Shown here one piece after another: positions 8,226-16,029 of a DNA stretch of 64,000 nucleotides. Each line of letters opens with the position of its first letter. The first letter of the stretch is position 1. A model generated the notes under the pieces. That model did no database searches. It was given only the letters and a program-made list of their open reading frames with translations, and was not told the origin of the DNA. The position numbers and the translations under genes were made by a program. Source of the stretch: Nesterenkonia sandarakina (GTDB lineage: Bacteria > Actinomycetota > Actinomycetes > Actinomycetales > Micrococcaceae). The DNA lies in NCBI RefSeq assembly GCF_003003175.1, contig NZ_PVTY01000013.1, forward strand, positions 37,883-101,882, written 5' to 3'.

Positions 8226-9376
8226 CGCAGGCCGATCCGTCGGGTCAGCTCGTCCCAGCCGACCTGGGTCTGCACGTCGGCCCGACTCCCCGGTTCGAGG
8301 TCTCCGGCGAGCAGGACCGGCACCATCTGAAGCCTCCGCTCCACGCAGCGGACCAATGAGATGGCCACCGGCATCCGTCGGCCTCGCCGACGCTCCATGT
8401 GGATCACCGCGTCCAGGGCGGCTCCGGCCTGCAGCGCCACGGATTCCGGTGGCAGCTCGGCGAGCGCCCCCATCGCGATGAGCCTGGCCGGCACCGCGTG
8501 CGGTGAATTGGCGTGGATCGTCCCCACCGCTCCCTGATGTCCCGTGTTCATCGCGGTGAGGAAGTCCTTGAGCTCGCTGCCGCGGCACTCCCCGACGATC
8601 AGTCTGTCGGGGCGCATCCGCAGGGTCTCACGGACGAGCTGGCCCATCCCGAGCTGACCGGCTCCCTCCACGTTGCCGCGGCGCTGCTGGAGGTGCAGCA
8701 CATGGGGATGGTCTGGCCGCAGCTCCGTGGTGTCCTCCACGATGATGATCCGCTCATGGTGCGGGCACTCGGCGAGCATGGACCCCAGCAGGCTGGTCTT
8801 CCCGGACCCCGTGGACCCTGAGATCAGGCAGTTCAGCCGGGCCGCCACGATCCCCCGAAGGACGGGGAGCCACACCTCAGGCGCATCCCATTGGAGGGCG
8901 AGCTGTTCCAACGTCGCCGCTGAGCCGCGGGAGATGCGCACCGAGATCATCGTCCCCTCCACCGCGACCGGCGGGATCACCGCGTGGATCCGACAGTCAC
9001 CGATCCGCCCATCGGCGCAGGGCTGGCCCTCATCGAGCCGGCCCCCGGACAGCGCGATCAATCGTCGGGCAAGTCCACGCACCTGCTCCTCCGAGAAGAA
9101 GCGGACCTCGGTTCTGACCAGACCATCCCGACCGTCGGTCCACACCTGTCGGCGACCGTCGATGAGCACATCGGTGATGCCGGGCTGCTCGATCAGCGGC
9201 TGCAGCGGTCCCAGCCCGACCAGCTCATCCCGCAGCGTCCGGACCAGTTCCGCGGTGGTGCGCGACCCCAGCGCCAGCCCCGAGGCGCGGACCGCTTCGG
9301 CGATCCGCGCAGCGGTCACCGGCTCGGCGGAGCTGGTCAGCGACTCCCGCAGCGAGTCGAGCTGCCGGTCACTCAT
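8222..9376 (-). CDS. tadA: CpaF/TadA-family secretion ATPase
   Basis: A 384-residue GspE-type ATPase: an N-terminal helical domain ending in TDVLIDGRRQVWTDG, Walker A in GSTGSGKTSLL, an Asp box in IIVEDTTELRPDHPH, Walker B in RLIVGECRGSE and a His motif in MNTGHQGAVGTIHANS. It should power assembly of a Tad pilus or secretion through TadB/TadC at the inner face of the membrane. It overlaps its upstream neighbour by eight bases and tadB by four, so all four genes form one tight operon. The length is normal for CpaF proteins. Confidence 0.93.
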   Translation of the reverse strand: MSDRQLDSLRESLTSSAEPVTAARIAEAVRASGLALGSRTTAELVRTLRDELVGLGPLQPLIEQPGITDVLIDGRRQVWTDGRDGLVRTEVRFFSEEQVRGLARRLIALSGGRLDEGQPCADGRIGDCRIHAVIPPVAVEGTMISVRISRGSAATLEQLALQWDAPEVWLPVLRGIVAARLNCLISGSTGSGKTSLLGSMLAECPHHERIIIVEDTTELRPDHPHVLHLQQRRGNVEGAGQLGMGQLVRETLRMRPDRLIVGECRGSELKDFLTAMNTGHQGAVGTIHANSPHAVPARLIAMGALAELPPESVALQAGAALDAVIHMERRRGRRMPVAISLVRCVERRLQMVPVLLAGDLEPGSRADVQTQVGWDELTRRIGLR

Positions 9377-10490
9377 GCCGCACCTGCTCCTGGAGGTCCA
9401 GGACCTCCAAGAGTGTCCCGATGAAGGCAGCTCCGCGGCGTGATCGGAGCAGCTCGTAGGCGGCGCCGATCGAATCCTCCCGCCGCAGCCAGCGCTGCTC
9501 GGGGATATCTCCGGCCAGTGGGAGATCCGTGGCCGCCGCCAGCTCCAATGGACTCCAGCCGGTGTGCGATGCGCCGTTGGCCACCAGCCTCAACGACACC
9601 CCCGACTCGGACTGACTGAACTGGAGGGCCGCTGAGGCTCCCCGCGCGCTGCAGGGCGTGACCAGCAGCAGGTGATCCAGGTGCTCGCGCACCAGCGAGA
9701 CCGCGTCGACATCGCGCGCGACGTCGATGACCACCGTGTCGAAGACGCGCCGGGCCGAGCGGACCACCGGTTCCAGCATGCGCCGACGCACCTCGGCGCC
9801 GGGGGCTCCGCCGAGCACCTGGACTCCGTCGCGAACCGGCAGTGCGGCCGCGAGCTGTGGGGAGGCGAGTTCACCGTCGAGAGCGGCGAGCTGCGCCCAT
9901 CCGAGCTCGTCACCGGATCCAGGCTCCGCGTCGCCGCGGCGGACCCGCCTGACTCTTCCGTTCCGGGCTCCGGGCTGACCCTCCCACCCGGGCAGCAGCC
10001 CCGAGATCCCCGATCCGGGCGCCGGGTCGGCATCGACGAGGAGCACCGAAGCACCTCTCACCGCCTGCTCGGCAGCGAGCAGATACGCCACCGTGCTCGC
10101 CCCGACACCACCGAGCACACCGGCCACGGCCAAGACCCGACCCGGGCTACGATCCAGCACCCGCTCTCCCAGATGTCTTGCCAACCAGGCCTCCGCCGCG
10201 GGCAGCGGAACCGGCTGCAGCCCAGGATGCTCCGCCGCGAGCCTCCACAGCTGCTGCCCATCACCCTGAGCTGCCGCCGTGTCACCGAGCAGCAGCGTTC
10301 CGCGCCCCAGCCGTGGGCTCGGCGGCAGCCGGTCGGCCCCGCACATCAGGACCGCCCACTCCCGCGGCGTCACCGCCTCCCAGGTCGGGCGAGACTCGAG
10401 CGCGGCGCCCACGGTGGCGGCGATCAGCGCGACGTCGTCGCGCAGCGCACGATCTTCGGTGATCAGCAGCAGCCGGGGTTCCACGTCCAT
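9369..10490 (-). CDS. ssd: CpaE-like / septum-site-determining (Ssd) ATPase
   Basis: The ATG at 10490 is preferred over a GTG 36 bases upstream because a G-rich Shine-Dalgarno-like stretch (AGGGTGGGGGC) directly precedes it and the product then begins MDVEPRLLLITEDRALRDDV. An N-terminal receiver-like part is followed by a MinD/ParA-type ATPase with a deviant Walker A (GVLGGVGASTVAYLLA) and VLLVDADPAPGSG. Homologues at the head of actinobacterial tad clusters are called Ssd, or CpaE in pilus systems, and are thought to place the machine or affect septation. It is first in the operon; the preceding 395-base gap holds unusual repeats. Confidence 0.85.
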   Translation of the reverse strand: MDVEPRLLLITEDRALRDDVALIAATVGAALESRPTWEAVTPREWAVLMCGADRLPPSPRLGRGTLLLGDTAAAQGDGQQLWRLAAEHPGLQPVPLPAAEAWLARHLGERVLDRSPGRVLAVAGVLGGVGASTVAYLLAAEQAVRGASVLLVDADPAPGSGISGLLPGWEGQPGARNGRVRRVRRGDAEPGSGDELGWAQLAALDGELASPQLAAALPVRDGVQVLGGAPGAEVRRRMLEPVVRSARRVFDTVVIDVARDVDAVSLVREHLDHLLLVTPCSARGASAALQFSQSESGVSLRLVANGASHTGWSPLELAAATDLPLAGDIPEQRWLRREDSIGAAYELLRSRRGAAFIGTLLEVLDLQEQVRHE

Positions 10491-10579
10491 GCCCCCACCC
10501 TGCCGATCTGGGCGGCGGAGGTGCACGGGGGCTGCGGAACTGTGGGGACCGGCTGCGCAGCGCCCCGTTCTTCCCGAGG

Positions 10580-10601
10580 TGGGGAAAACTCTGGGGAAAA
10601 C
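10580..10601. repeat. Two TGGGGAAAAC copies, 12 bases apart
   Basis: Perfect 10-base direct repeats at 10580-10589 and 10592-10601, separated by TC. The 12-base period is close to one helical turn, so a protein could bind both copies on one face. They lie about 90 bases upstream of the ssd start. Confidence 0.6.
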
Positions 10602-10609
10602 CGTGCGGA

Positions 10610-10657
10610 GGATTCTCGGAGCCCGAGAGTCCTGCGGAGACGTGTGAAGGACTCTCG
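10610..10657 (-). promoter_or_regulatory. Mutually exclusive hairpins in the putative tad leader
   Basis: The arm CGAGAGTCCT (10624-10633) is perfectly complementary to AGGACTCTCG (10648-10657). The largely overlapping segment CCGAGAGTCC (10623-10632) also pairs, at nine of ten positions, with GGATTCTCGG (10610-10619). Only one hairpin can form at a time, the layout of an attenuator or of overlapping operator halves. If the tad transcript starts upstream of 10657, both would be in its leader. No run of U residues follows, so intrinsic termination is not obvious. Confidence 0.45.
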
Positions 10658-10873
10658 CTCAGCTCTGAGCTGTGGCCTCACTCTGTGAAGCAGACGTCCG
10701 GTGATCCCGAGGTGAGCTGAACAGCTGCCACGTCGCGGCCGAGAGAACCACCGTCGAGGCGACACCCACTGATGCGACAGCGTCATCGTACGTCCAGCGT
10801 GGTCTTCTGACAGTCGAGGCTGCCACTTCGGCGACTGGTGACTCCCGCTCTGTCCGGCGAAGCTCCCCGCCCC

Positions 10874-10879
10874 TAGACT
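10874..10879 (+). promoter_or_regulatory. Predicted -10 (TAGACT) of a leaderless promoter
   Basis: TAGACT lies six bases before the ATG at 10886 and no Shine-Dalgarno sequence is present. Confidence 0.45.
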
Positions 10880-10885
10880 GGGGCG

Positions 10886-12538
10886 ATGAGCTCCGCCTCC
10901 GCTTCCCTTCCGACCTATCCGGACGCGGACCTGCGCCGGGTCCTGTGCGTCGTGGCCCATCCCGATGACATGGAATACGGCGGCTCGGCCGCCGTCGCTC
11001 GCTGGACGGCCCAGGGTGCAGAGGTGTCCTACCTGCTGCTCACCGCCGGCGAAGCCGGGATGCGCAGCCGAGACCCTGAGGAGGCGGCAGAGATCCGCGC
11101 CGAGGAGCAGCGGCAAGCCTGTGAGCTGGTCGGCGTCTCTGACCTGGTGATCCTGGATCTCCCCGACGGCACGCTGGAGGCCTCCCTGGATGCCCGGCGC
11201 CAGATCGCGCGCCGCATCCGCCAGCTGCGCCCCGAGGTCGTGCTGACCCAGACCTGGGAGCTGCAGGTCGGCTGGGGACTCAACCATGCCGACCACCGCG
11301 CCACCGGCCTCGCCACGCTGGACGCCGTCCGCGATGCCGACAACCCATGGGTCTTCCGCGAACTCCTCGAGCAGGAGCTGCTCGAGCCCTGGGGCGTGAG
11401 AGAGCTGCTGGTCTTCGGCGCCGCACCGACCCATGTGATCGACATCAGCGGGGAGCCGCTGCAGCAGGGACTCGCCTCGCTGGAGGCACACGAGCAGTAC
11501 CTGGCCGAGCTGGGCGGCGCCGACGAGACCCGCCAGATGTTGGAGTCGATGGCCGCAGACCAGGCGGCGGACCTGCCGGGAGTCGACCACGCGCTCGGCG
11601 TCGCAGTCCACCGGATGAGCTGGCCGCCCCTAGAGTCCCGGCAGGTAGTCCCCCGGGTCCACGCTGCGCCCGGCATCCCAGGGCTCTTCCCAGCCGAGCC
11701 GATTGATCACCCGATCCACCAGGATCCCGGTGAAGCCCCAGATGAGGGTGCCGTCCACAAGGAACGCCGGGGCGCTGAACACCGTGCCGGCGCGACGCAG
11801 CACGGTCATCCTGCGGTTCTCCGGGCGGATCAGTGCCTCCAGCTTCACCGTGAGCACGCGCTCCACCTCACCGGACTGCGGACGGAGCACACCGGTATGA
11901 CCCGCCATGCCGATCACGGGGGTGACCATGAAGCTGCTGATCGGCACCGGAGCCGGCGGAAGGGAACCGAGAACCCGAACCCGGGCGGGGTCGAGCCCCA
12001 CCTCCTCCTGGGCCTCGCGCAGAGCCGCCGCCGTCGGGTCGCGGTCGAACTTCTCCTGGGCCCCGCCGGGGAAGGAGATCTGACCGGGATGCTTCTTCAA
12101 TCCCGGGGAACGCTCGGTCAGCAGCAGATGCGCCTCGTCGTCGTCGGCGGTGGGGGCACAGAAGAGCATCAGCACCGCCGCCTGCCGGGCGTTCTCCATC
12201 CCTGCCGGGGTCTTGTTCGGCGGCCGGGTGGCCGGGCTCTGATTCCACCAGCCGCCGGATCCCGAGGACTCAGGGTGCGCAAGCGCGTAGTCGCGCCCCT
12301 GCTGCAGCAGCGCCTCAAGCCGGGTCGGGACCGCAGCGCCGGTCAGCGAGAACTCCGCAGGCATGCCCCCGCCCGGAGCCTCCGGACCGGGCGCCTCCGG
12401 ACCGAATGGATCAGGACCGGGCGCCTCCGGACCGAATGGATCAGGACCGGGCGCCTCAGACCTGAGCGGATCAGAGCCCGGCGCATCGGGGCTCGGCGCA
12501 TCTGCCCCCTGAGCGGCGGAACCGGCGTCACGCACTGA
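10886..12538 (+). CDS. PIG-L (LmbE-like) deacetylase with no stop codon at its natural end
   Basis: The first ~250 residues form a PIG-L deacetylase: the zinc motif AHPDD at residues 24-28, then LLLTAGEAGM, RPEVVLTQTWE and NHADHRATG. Relatives remove acetyl groups from N-acetylglucosaminyl compounds. Similarity to the family should end near GVAVHRMSWPP (about 11630), but the frame has no stop until 12536-12538. It therefore runs some 900 bases antisense through the Nudix gene and adds a low-complexity Arg/Gly/His tail. Stops in another frame (TGA at 11616, TAG at 11631) lie exactly where the gene should end, so a one-base indel or sequencing error is plausible. The deacetylase portion (10886 to about 11635) is secure; the tail is doubtful. 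Confidence 0.72.
   Translation: MSSASASLPTYPDADLRRVLCVVAHPDDMEYGGSAAVARWTAQGAEVSYLLLTAGEAGMRSRDPEEAAEIRAEEQRQACELVGVSDLVILDLPDGTLEASLDARRQIARRIRQLRPEVVLTQTWELQVGWGLNHADHRATGLATLDAVRDADNPWVFRELLEQELLEPWGVRELLVFGAAPTHVIDISGEPLQQGLASLEAHEQYLAELGGADETRQMLESMAADQAADLPGVDHALGVAVHRMSWPPLESRQVVPRVHAAPGIPGLFPAEPIDHPIHQDPGEAPDEGAVHKERRGAEHRAGATQHGHPAVLRADQCLQLHREHALHLTGLRTEHTGMTRHADHGGDHEAADRHRSRRKGTENPNPGGVEPHLLLGLAQSRRRRVAVELLLGPAGEGDLTGMLLQSRGTLGQQQMRLVVVGGGGTEEHQHRRLPGVLHPCRGLVRRPGGRALIPPAAGSRGLRVRKRVVAPLLQQRLKPGRDRSAGQRELRRHAPARSLRTGRLRTEWIRTGRLRTEWIRTGRLRPERIRARRIGARRICPLSGGTGVTH
11630..12535 (-). CDS. NudL-like CoA pyrophosphatase (Nudix hydrolase)
   Basis: A Nudix hydrolase with QISFPGGAQEKFD followed by ALREAQEEVGLD, spaced as in the NudL/NUDT7 group that cleaves CoA and its derivatives. 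The GTG at 12535 overlaps the nth stop by eight bases and gives 301 residues. An ATG at 12364 would give 244 residues, the usual size. The extra N-terminus is a Pro/Gly/Asp-rich stretch built from a repeated GPDPFGPEAP decapeptide, which is unusual for the family, so the true start is uncertain. It follows nth directly and is probably cotranscribed. Its 3' end meets the PIG-L gene. Confidence 0.83.
   Translation of the reverse strand: MRDAGSAAQGADAPSPDAPGSDPLRSEAPGPDPFGPEAPGPDPFGPEAPGPEAPGGGMPAEFSLTGAAVPTRLEALLQQGRDYALAHPESSGSGGWWNQSPATRPPNKTPAGMENARQAAVLMLFCAPTADDDEAHLLLTERSPGLKKHPGQISFPGGAQEKFDRDPTAAALREAQEEVGLDPARVRVLGSLPPAPVPISSFMVTPVIGMAGHTGVLRPQSGEVERVLTVKLEALIRPENRRMTVLRRAGTVFSAPAFLVDGTLIWGFTGILVDRVINRLGWEEPWDAGRSVDPGDYLPGL
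12384..12480. repeat. 30-base tandem repeat encoding a decapeptide
   Basis: 12391-12420 and 12421-12450 are identical 30-mers. A degenerate third copy follows at 12451-12480 and a partial copy precedes. On the minus strand each unit encodes GPDPFGPEAP in the putative N-terminal extension of the Nudix protein. The unit is a multiple of three, so copy-number changes keep the frame. Confidence 0.85.
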
Positions 12539-13310
12539 GCGGGTATCCCTGCGCACGCAGCTCCCGGCGCGTGTGCCCGGCCTGCATCTTGGCCAGGAGC
12601 TCCTCACGCCCGGGCGCAAGCTCGTACTTCAACAGCGTGGCCGCCGTCTCGGGGTCCACCTCGCCGGCACCGAAGGAGGGGCACAGTGATGCGATCGGGC
12701 AGGCGCCGCAGGCGGGGCGGCGGGCATGACAGATGCGTCGGCCGTGGAACACCAGCCGGTGGGACAGATCGGTCCAGTCACGGCGCTCGAAGAGCTCCGC
12801 AACCTCATGCTCCACCTTCACCGGGTCCTGCTGCTGAGTCATCCCCAGCCGGCGAGCCAGCCGACCGAAGTGGGTGTCCACAGTCAGCCCAGGTCTGCCG
12901 AAGGCATCCCCGAGCACCACGAACGCGGTCTTTCGCCCGACGCCGGGCAGCTTGACCAGCGCGTCCAGGGAACCGGGCACTTCGCCGTCGTGCTCACTGA
13001 CCAGCGCGTTCGAGAGCCCCAGCAGCGAGCGGGTCTTGGCGCGGTAGAAGCCGGTGGACCGGATCACCTCCGCGAGCTCGTCCTCCTCGGCGTGGGCCAT
13101 GGCGTGCGCGTCGGGCCAGCGTCGGAACAGCTCAGGCGTGATCGCGTTGACCCGCACATCGGTGGTCTGGGCGGAGAGCACCGTGGCGATCAGTAGCTCG
13201 AAGGCGTTGGTGAAGTCCAGCTCGGCCACGGCGTAGGAGTAGACCTCCCCCAGGACACGGTTGATCCGGCGCACGCGGCGCTTCTTTCCCAGCAGGGTCT
13301 CTTGGCTCAT
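12528..13310 (-). CDS. nth: Endonuclease III
   Basis: A 260-residue base-excision-repair glycosylase/AP lyase. It shows the helix-hairpin-helix LVKLPGVGRKTAFVVLG with the catalytic Lys, the catalytic Asp in TVDTHFGRLARRLG, and the 4Fe-4S cluster motif C-x6-C-x2-C-x5-C in CHARRPACGACPIASLC. It removes oxidized pyrimidines from DNA. The ATG at 13310 has TAGAAT eight bases upstream, suggesting leaderless expression. The Nudix gene overlaps its stop. Confidence 0.96.
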   Translation of the reverse strand: MSQETLLGKKRRVRRINRVLGEVYSYAVAELDFTNAFELLIATVLSAQTTDVRVNAITPELFRRWPDAHAMAHAEEDELAEVIRSTGFYRAKTRSLLGLSNALVSEHDGEVPGSLDALVKLPGVGRKTAFVVLGDAFGRPGLTVDTHFGRLARRLGMTQQQDPVKVEHEVAELFERRDWTDLSHRLVFHGRRICHARRPACGACPIASLCPSFGAGEVDPETAATLLKYELAPGREELLAKMQAGHTRRELRAQGYPLSA

Positions 13311-13318
13311 CGCAGACC

Positions 13319-13324
13319 ATTCTA
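13319..13324 (-). promoter_or_regulatory. Predicted -10 (TAGAAT) before nth
   Basis: TAGAAT on the minus strand ends eight bases before the nth ATG, with no Shine-Dalgarno sequence between. Confidence 0.4.
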
Positions 13325-13391
13325 CGGAGCACCCGAACAGGGTGTCCGCTATGTGATATCCACCTCAGGCTCAGGGCGGGAAAAGATGTAT

Positions 13392-13407
13392 TGTGAGCGG
13401 GAACACA
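13392..13407 (+). promoter_or_regulatory. Predicted CRP/GlxR-type site upstream of acs
   Basis: TGTGAGCGGGAACACA matches the TGTGA-N6-TCACA consensus at nine of ten half-site positions. It sits 23 bases before the acs ATG. The CRP-type regulator at 25256-25933 has the recognition helix SRETVNKAL, suited to such a site. A possible -10 (TATTGT, 13389-13394) overlaps it, which would favour repression. Confidence 0.5.
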
Positions 13408-13429
13408 GGAGTATCCAAGGAGGAGCCGC

Positions 13430-15442
13430 ATGACCCAGAATCCCCAGCAAGAGAACAAATTGGACTCGATGCAGAAATCGGGTCAGGTCTTCCCCCCGAG
13501 CGAGACGTTCGCAAAGAACGCCGTCGCCACCCAGGAGCGCTACGACAAGGCCTCCGAGGATCGTCTCGGCTACTGGGCAGAGCAGGCCCGCTCCGTGTTG
13601 AGCTGGGACAAAGACTTCACCGAGGTGCTGGACTGGTCCGAGGCGCCGGTGGCCAAGTGGTTCGTCGGCGGCGAGGTGAACGCGGCCTACAACGCAGTGG
13701 ACCGCCACGTCGAGGCCGGCAACGGCAGCCGCGTCGCCCTGCACTTCGAGGGTGAGCCCGGCGATTCCCGCAGCATCACCTACCAGGAGCTGGCCGACGA
13801 CGTCGCGCGGGCCTCCAACGCCTTCGAGTCCCTCGGCCTCGCCAAGGGTGACCGGGTGGCCATCTACATGCCGATGATCCCCGAGACGATCGTGACCATG
13901 CTGGCCTGCGCCCGCATCGGCGCGATCCACTCCGTGGTCTTCGGCGGTTTCTCCTCCGATGCGCTGCGCTCCCGCGTGGACGACGCCGAGGCGAAGCTCG
14001 TGGTCACCGCCGACGGCTCCTACCGCCGCGGCAAGCCCTCCACGCTGAAGCCAGCCGTCGACGACGCGCTCGCCAAGCCCGGGCACACCGTGGAACACGT
14101 GGTCGTGGTCAAGCGCAACGGCGAAGAGGTCGCCTTCAACGATGACATCGATGTCTGGTGGCACGACGTCGTGCCGCAGCAGTCCACCGAGCACGCCTAT
14201 GTGGCCCACGACTCCGAGCACCCGCTGTTCATCCTCTACACCTCCGGGACCACCGGGAAGCCCAAGGGCATCCTGCACACCACCGGCGGCTACCTGACCC
14301 AGACCGCGGTGACCCACCGGGACAGCTTCGACCTGCGACCGGAGACCGACGTCTACTGGTGCACCGCCGACGTCGGCTGGGTCACCGGACACTCCTACAT
14401 CGTCTACGGCCCGTTGGTCAACGGCGCCACCCAGGTGATCTACGAGGGGACCCCCGACTCCCCGCACAAGGGGCGGCTCTGGGAGATCGTGCAGAAGTAC
14501 GGCGTCACGCAGTTCTACACCGCGCCGACGCTGATCCGCACCTGCATGAAGTGGGGCCGGGAGATCCCCGACCAGTTCGACCTCTCCACCCTGCGCGTGC
14601 TCGGCACCGTGGGCGAGGCGATCAACCCCGAGGCATGGCTGTGGTTCCGCGACGTCATCGGTGCGAACAACGGCGTCGGCATGGCCCCCAAGGAGGAGCC
14701 GGCCCCGATCGTGGACACCTGGTGGCAGACCGAGACCGGCGCGCACATGATCGCTCCGCTTCCCGGCGTCACCGCCACCAAGCCGGGCTCAGCGCAGACG
14801 CCGGTGCCGGGCATCTCCATCGGCATCGTCGATGAGATGGGCACTCCCCTGGAGAAGGGCGAGGCCGGCCTGCTCGTCATCAAGGAGCCCTGGCCCGCGA
14901 TGCTGCGCGGCATCTGGAAGAACCCGGAGCGCTACCAGGAGACCTACTGGTCACGCTTCGGCGACGTCTACTTCGCCGGCGACGGCGCTCGCACCGATGA
15001 GGACGGCGACGTCTGGCTCATGGGACGCGTGGACGACGTCATGAACGTCTCCGGACACCGGCTCTCCACCACCGAGATCGAGTCCGCGCTGGTCTCCCAC
15101 CCGTCGGTCGCTGAGGCCGCCGTGGTCGGAGCCAAGGATGCGACCACCGGAGAGGCCGTCGTGGCGTTCGTGATCCTGCGCGGCTCCGCGGAGGGCGGGA
15201 ACAAGGAGGAGGTCGAGCAGGAGCTTCGCGCCCACGTGGGCAAGGAGATCGGCCCGATCGCCAAGCCGCGCAACGTGCTGGTGGTGCCGGAGCTTCCGAA
15301 GACCCGCTCCGGCAAGATCATGCGCCGCCTGCTCAAGGATGTGGCCGAGGGCCGCGAGGCCGGAGACGCCTCCACCCTCGCCGATCCCACCGTGATGCTC
15401 TCCATCGCGGAGGACATGCGCGCCAAGCACGGCGCCGCGTAG
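13430..15442 (+). CDS. acs: Acetyl-CoA synthetase
   Basis: A 670-residue AMP-forming ligase converting acetate, ATP and CoA to acetyl-CoA. Motifs include the P-loop-like LFILYTSGTTGKPKG, the adenine-binding DTWWQTETG, the hinge region GRVDDVMNVSGHRLSTTEIE and the C-terminal KTRSGKIMRR, whose Lys is the usual acetylation site. The length is normal. AAGGAGGAG precedes the ATG. It stands alone with a CRP-type site upstream and a hairpin downstream, fitting carbon-source regulation. Confidence 0.96.
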   Translation: MTQNPQQENKLDSMQKSGQVFPPSETFAKNAVATQERYDKASEDRLGYWAEQARSVLSWDKDFTEVLDWSEAPVAKWFVGGEVNAAYNAVDRHVEAGNGSRVALHFEGEPGDSRSITYQELADDVARASNAFESLGLAKGDRVAIYMPMIPETIVTMLACARIGAIHSVVFGGFSSDALRSRVDDAEAKLVVTADGSYRRGKPSTLKPAVDDALAKPGHTVEHVVVVKRNGEEVAFNDDIDVWWHDVVPQQSTEHAYVAHDSEHPLFILYTSGTTGKPKGILHTTGGYLTQTAVTHRDSFDLRPETDVYWCTADVGWVTGHSYIVYGPLVNGATQVIYEGTPDSPHKGRLWEIVQKYGVTQFYTAPTLIRTCMKWGREIPDQFDLSTLRVLGTVGEAINPEAWLWFRDVIGANNGVGMAPKEEPAPIVDTWWQTETGAHMIAPLPGVTATKPGSAQTPVPGISIGIVDEMGTPLEKGEAGLLVIKEPWPAMLRGIWKNPERYQETYWSRFGDVYFAGDGARTDEDGDVWLMGRVDDVMNVSGHRLSTTEIESALVSHPSVAEAAVVGAKDATTGEAVVAFVILRGSAEGGNKEEVEQELRAHVGKEIGPIAKPRNVLVVPELPKTRSGKIMRRLLKDVAEGREAGDASTLADPTVMLSIAEDMRAKHGAA

Positions 15443-15464
15443 CCTCTCACCCCACCCCAGCGTC

Positions 15465-15530
15465 GAGGGGCGGATTCTCCGGGCATCTCACCCCATTGCG
15501 GGGGCAGAATGCTCGCAGAATCCGCCCCTC
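15465..15530. terminator. Long hairpin between acs and aroQ
   Basis: Perfect 14-base arms GAGGGGCGGATTCT (15465-15478) and AGAATCCGCCCCTC (15517-15530) enclose a 38-base loop that itself contains CCCC-ATTG-CGGGG. It begins 23 bases after the acs stop. It lacks a T-run, so it may be a terminator or an intergenic palindromic repeat. Confidence 0.6.
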
Positions 15531-15559
15531 AGCGCGTGGTGGGGCCTTCAGAGGGCCGG

Positions 15560-15565
15560 TAGGGT
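15560..15565 (+). promoter_or_regulatory. Predicted -10 (TAGGGT) before aroQ
   Basis: TAGGGT lies six bases before the aroQ ATG with no Shine-Dalgarno, consistent with a leaderless transcript. Confidence 0.4.
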
Positions 15566-15571
15566 GAGAGC

Positions 15572-16024
15572 ATGCCCACCGAGACTCCCCGCCTGCTGAT
15601 CATCAACGGACCCAACCTGAACATGCTGGGGACCCGTGAACCCGGGATCTACGGCGCCTCCACGCTGGCCGACATCGAAGCCCTGTGCCGCGAGTCCGCC
15701 GCCGCGCTCGGCCTCGAAGCCGAGCTGCTGCAGTCCAACCACGAGGGCACCATCATCGACGCGATCCAGGCCGCGAAGGACAGCGCGGCGGGCATCGTGA
15801 TCAACCCGGCCGCCTATACCCACACCTCGGTCGCCATCGCCGATGCGCTGCGCGCGGTGAACCTCCCGGTGGTCGAGGTGCACATCTCCAACGTGCACGC
15901 CCGCGAGGAGTTCCGCCGGCATTCCTACGTCTCCCCCGCCGCTGCGGCGGTGATCGCCGGCGCCGGGCTCAACGGCTACCGCTATGCCATCGATCACCTG
16001 GCCTCGCTGCTGAAGCAGCGCTGA
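15572..16024 (+). CDS. aroQ: Type II 3-dehydroquinate dehydratase
   Basis: A 150-residue protein of normal length for the dodecameric type II enzyme of the shikimate pathway. It shows [19 protein letters not shown] with the catalytic Tyr, [29 protein letters not shown] with a catalytic His, and [18 protein letters not shown]. It dehydrates 3-dehydroquinate to 3-dehydroshikimate. No other shikimate gene is nearby. Confidence 0.96.
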   Translation: MPTETPRLLIINGPNLNMLGTREPGIYGASTLADIEALCRESAAALGLEAELLQSNHEGTIIDAIQAAKDSAAGIVINPAAYTHTSVAIADALRAVNLPVVEVHISNVHAREEFRRHSYVSPAAAAVIAGAGLNGYRYAIDHLASLLKQR

Positions 16025-16029
16025 GCGGC

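Larger units (their letters stand above)
10491..10885. other. 395-base divergent intergenic region before the tad operon
   Basis: No convincing gene lies here. The half nearest the tad operon holds a tandem TGGGGAAAAC repeat and a set of alternative hairpins (listed separately). The other half (about 10680-10870) shows no clear repeat or motif; it ends in the likely leaderless promoter of the PIG-L gene. Confidence 0.7.

Noticed and set aside
10580..10601. DnaA boxes
   Set aside because: TGGGGAAAAC differs from the TTATCCACA consensus and no origin genes are nearby.
13349..14746. 465-codon minus-strand frame over acs
   Set aside because: Antisense shadow; acs motifs on the other strand are unambiguous.
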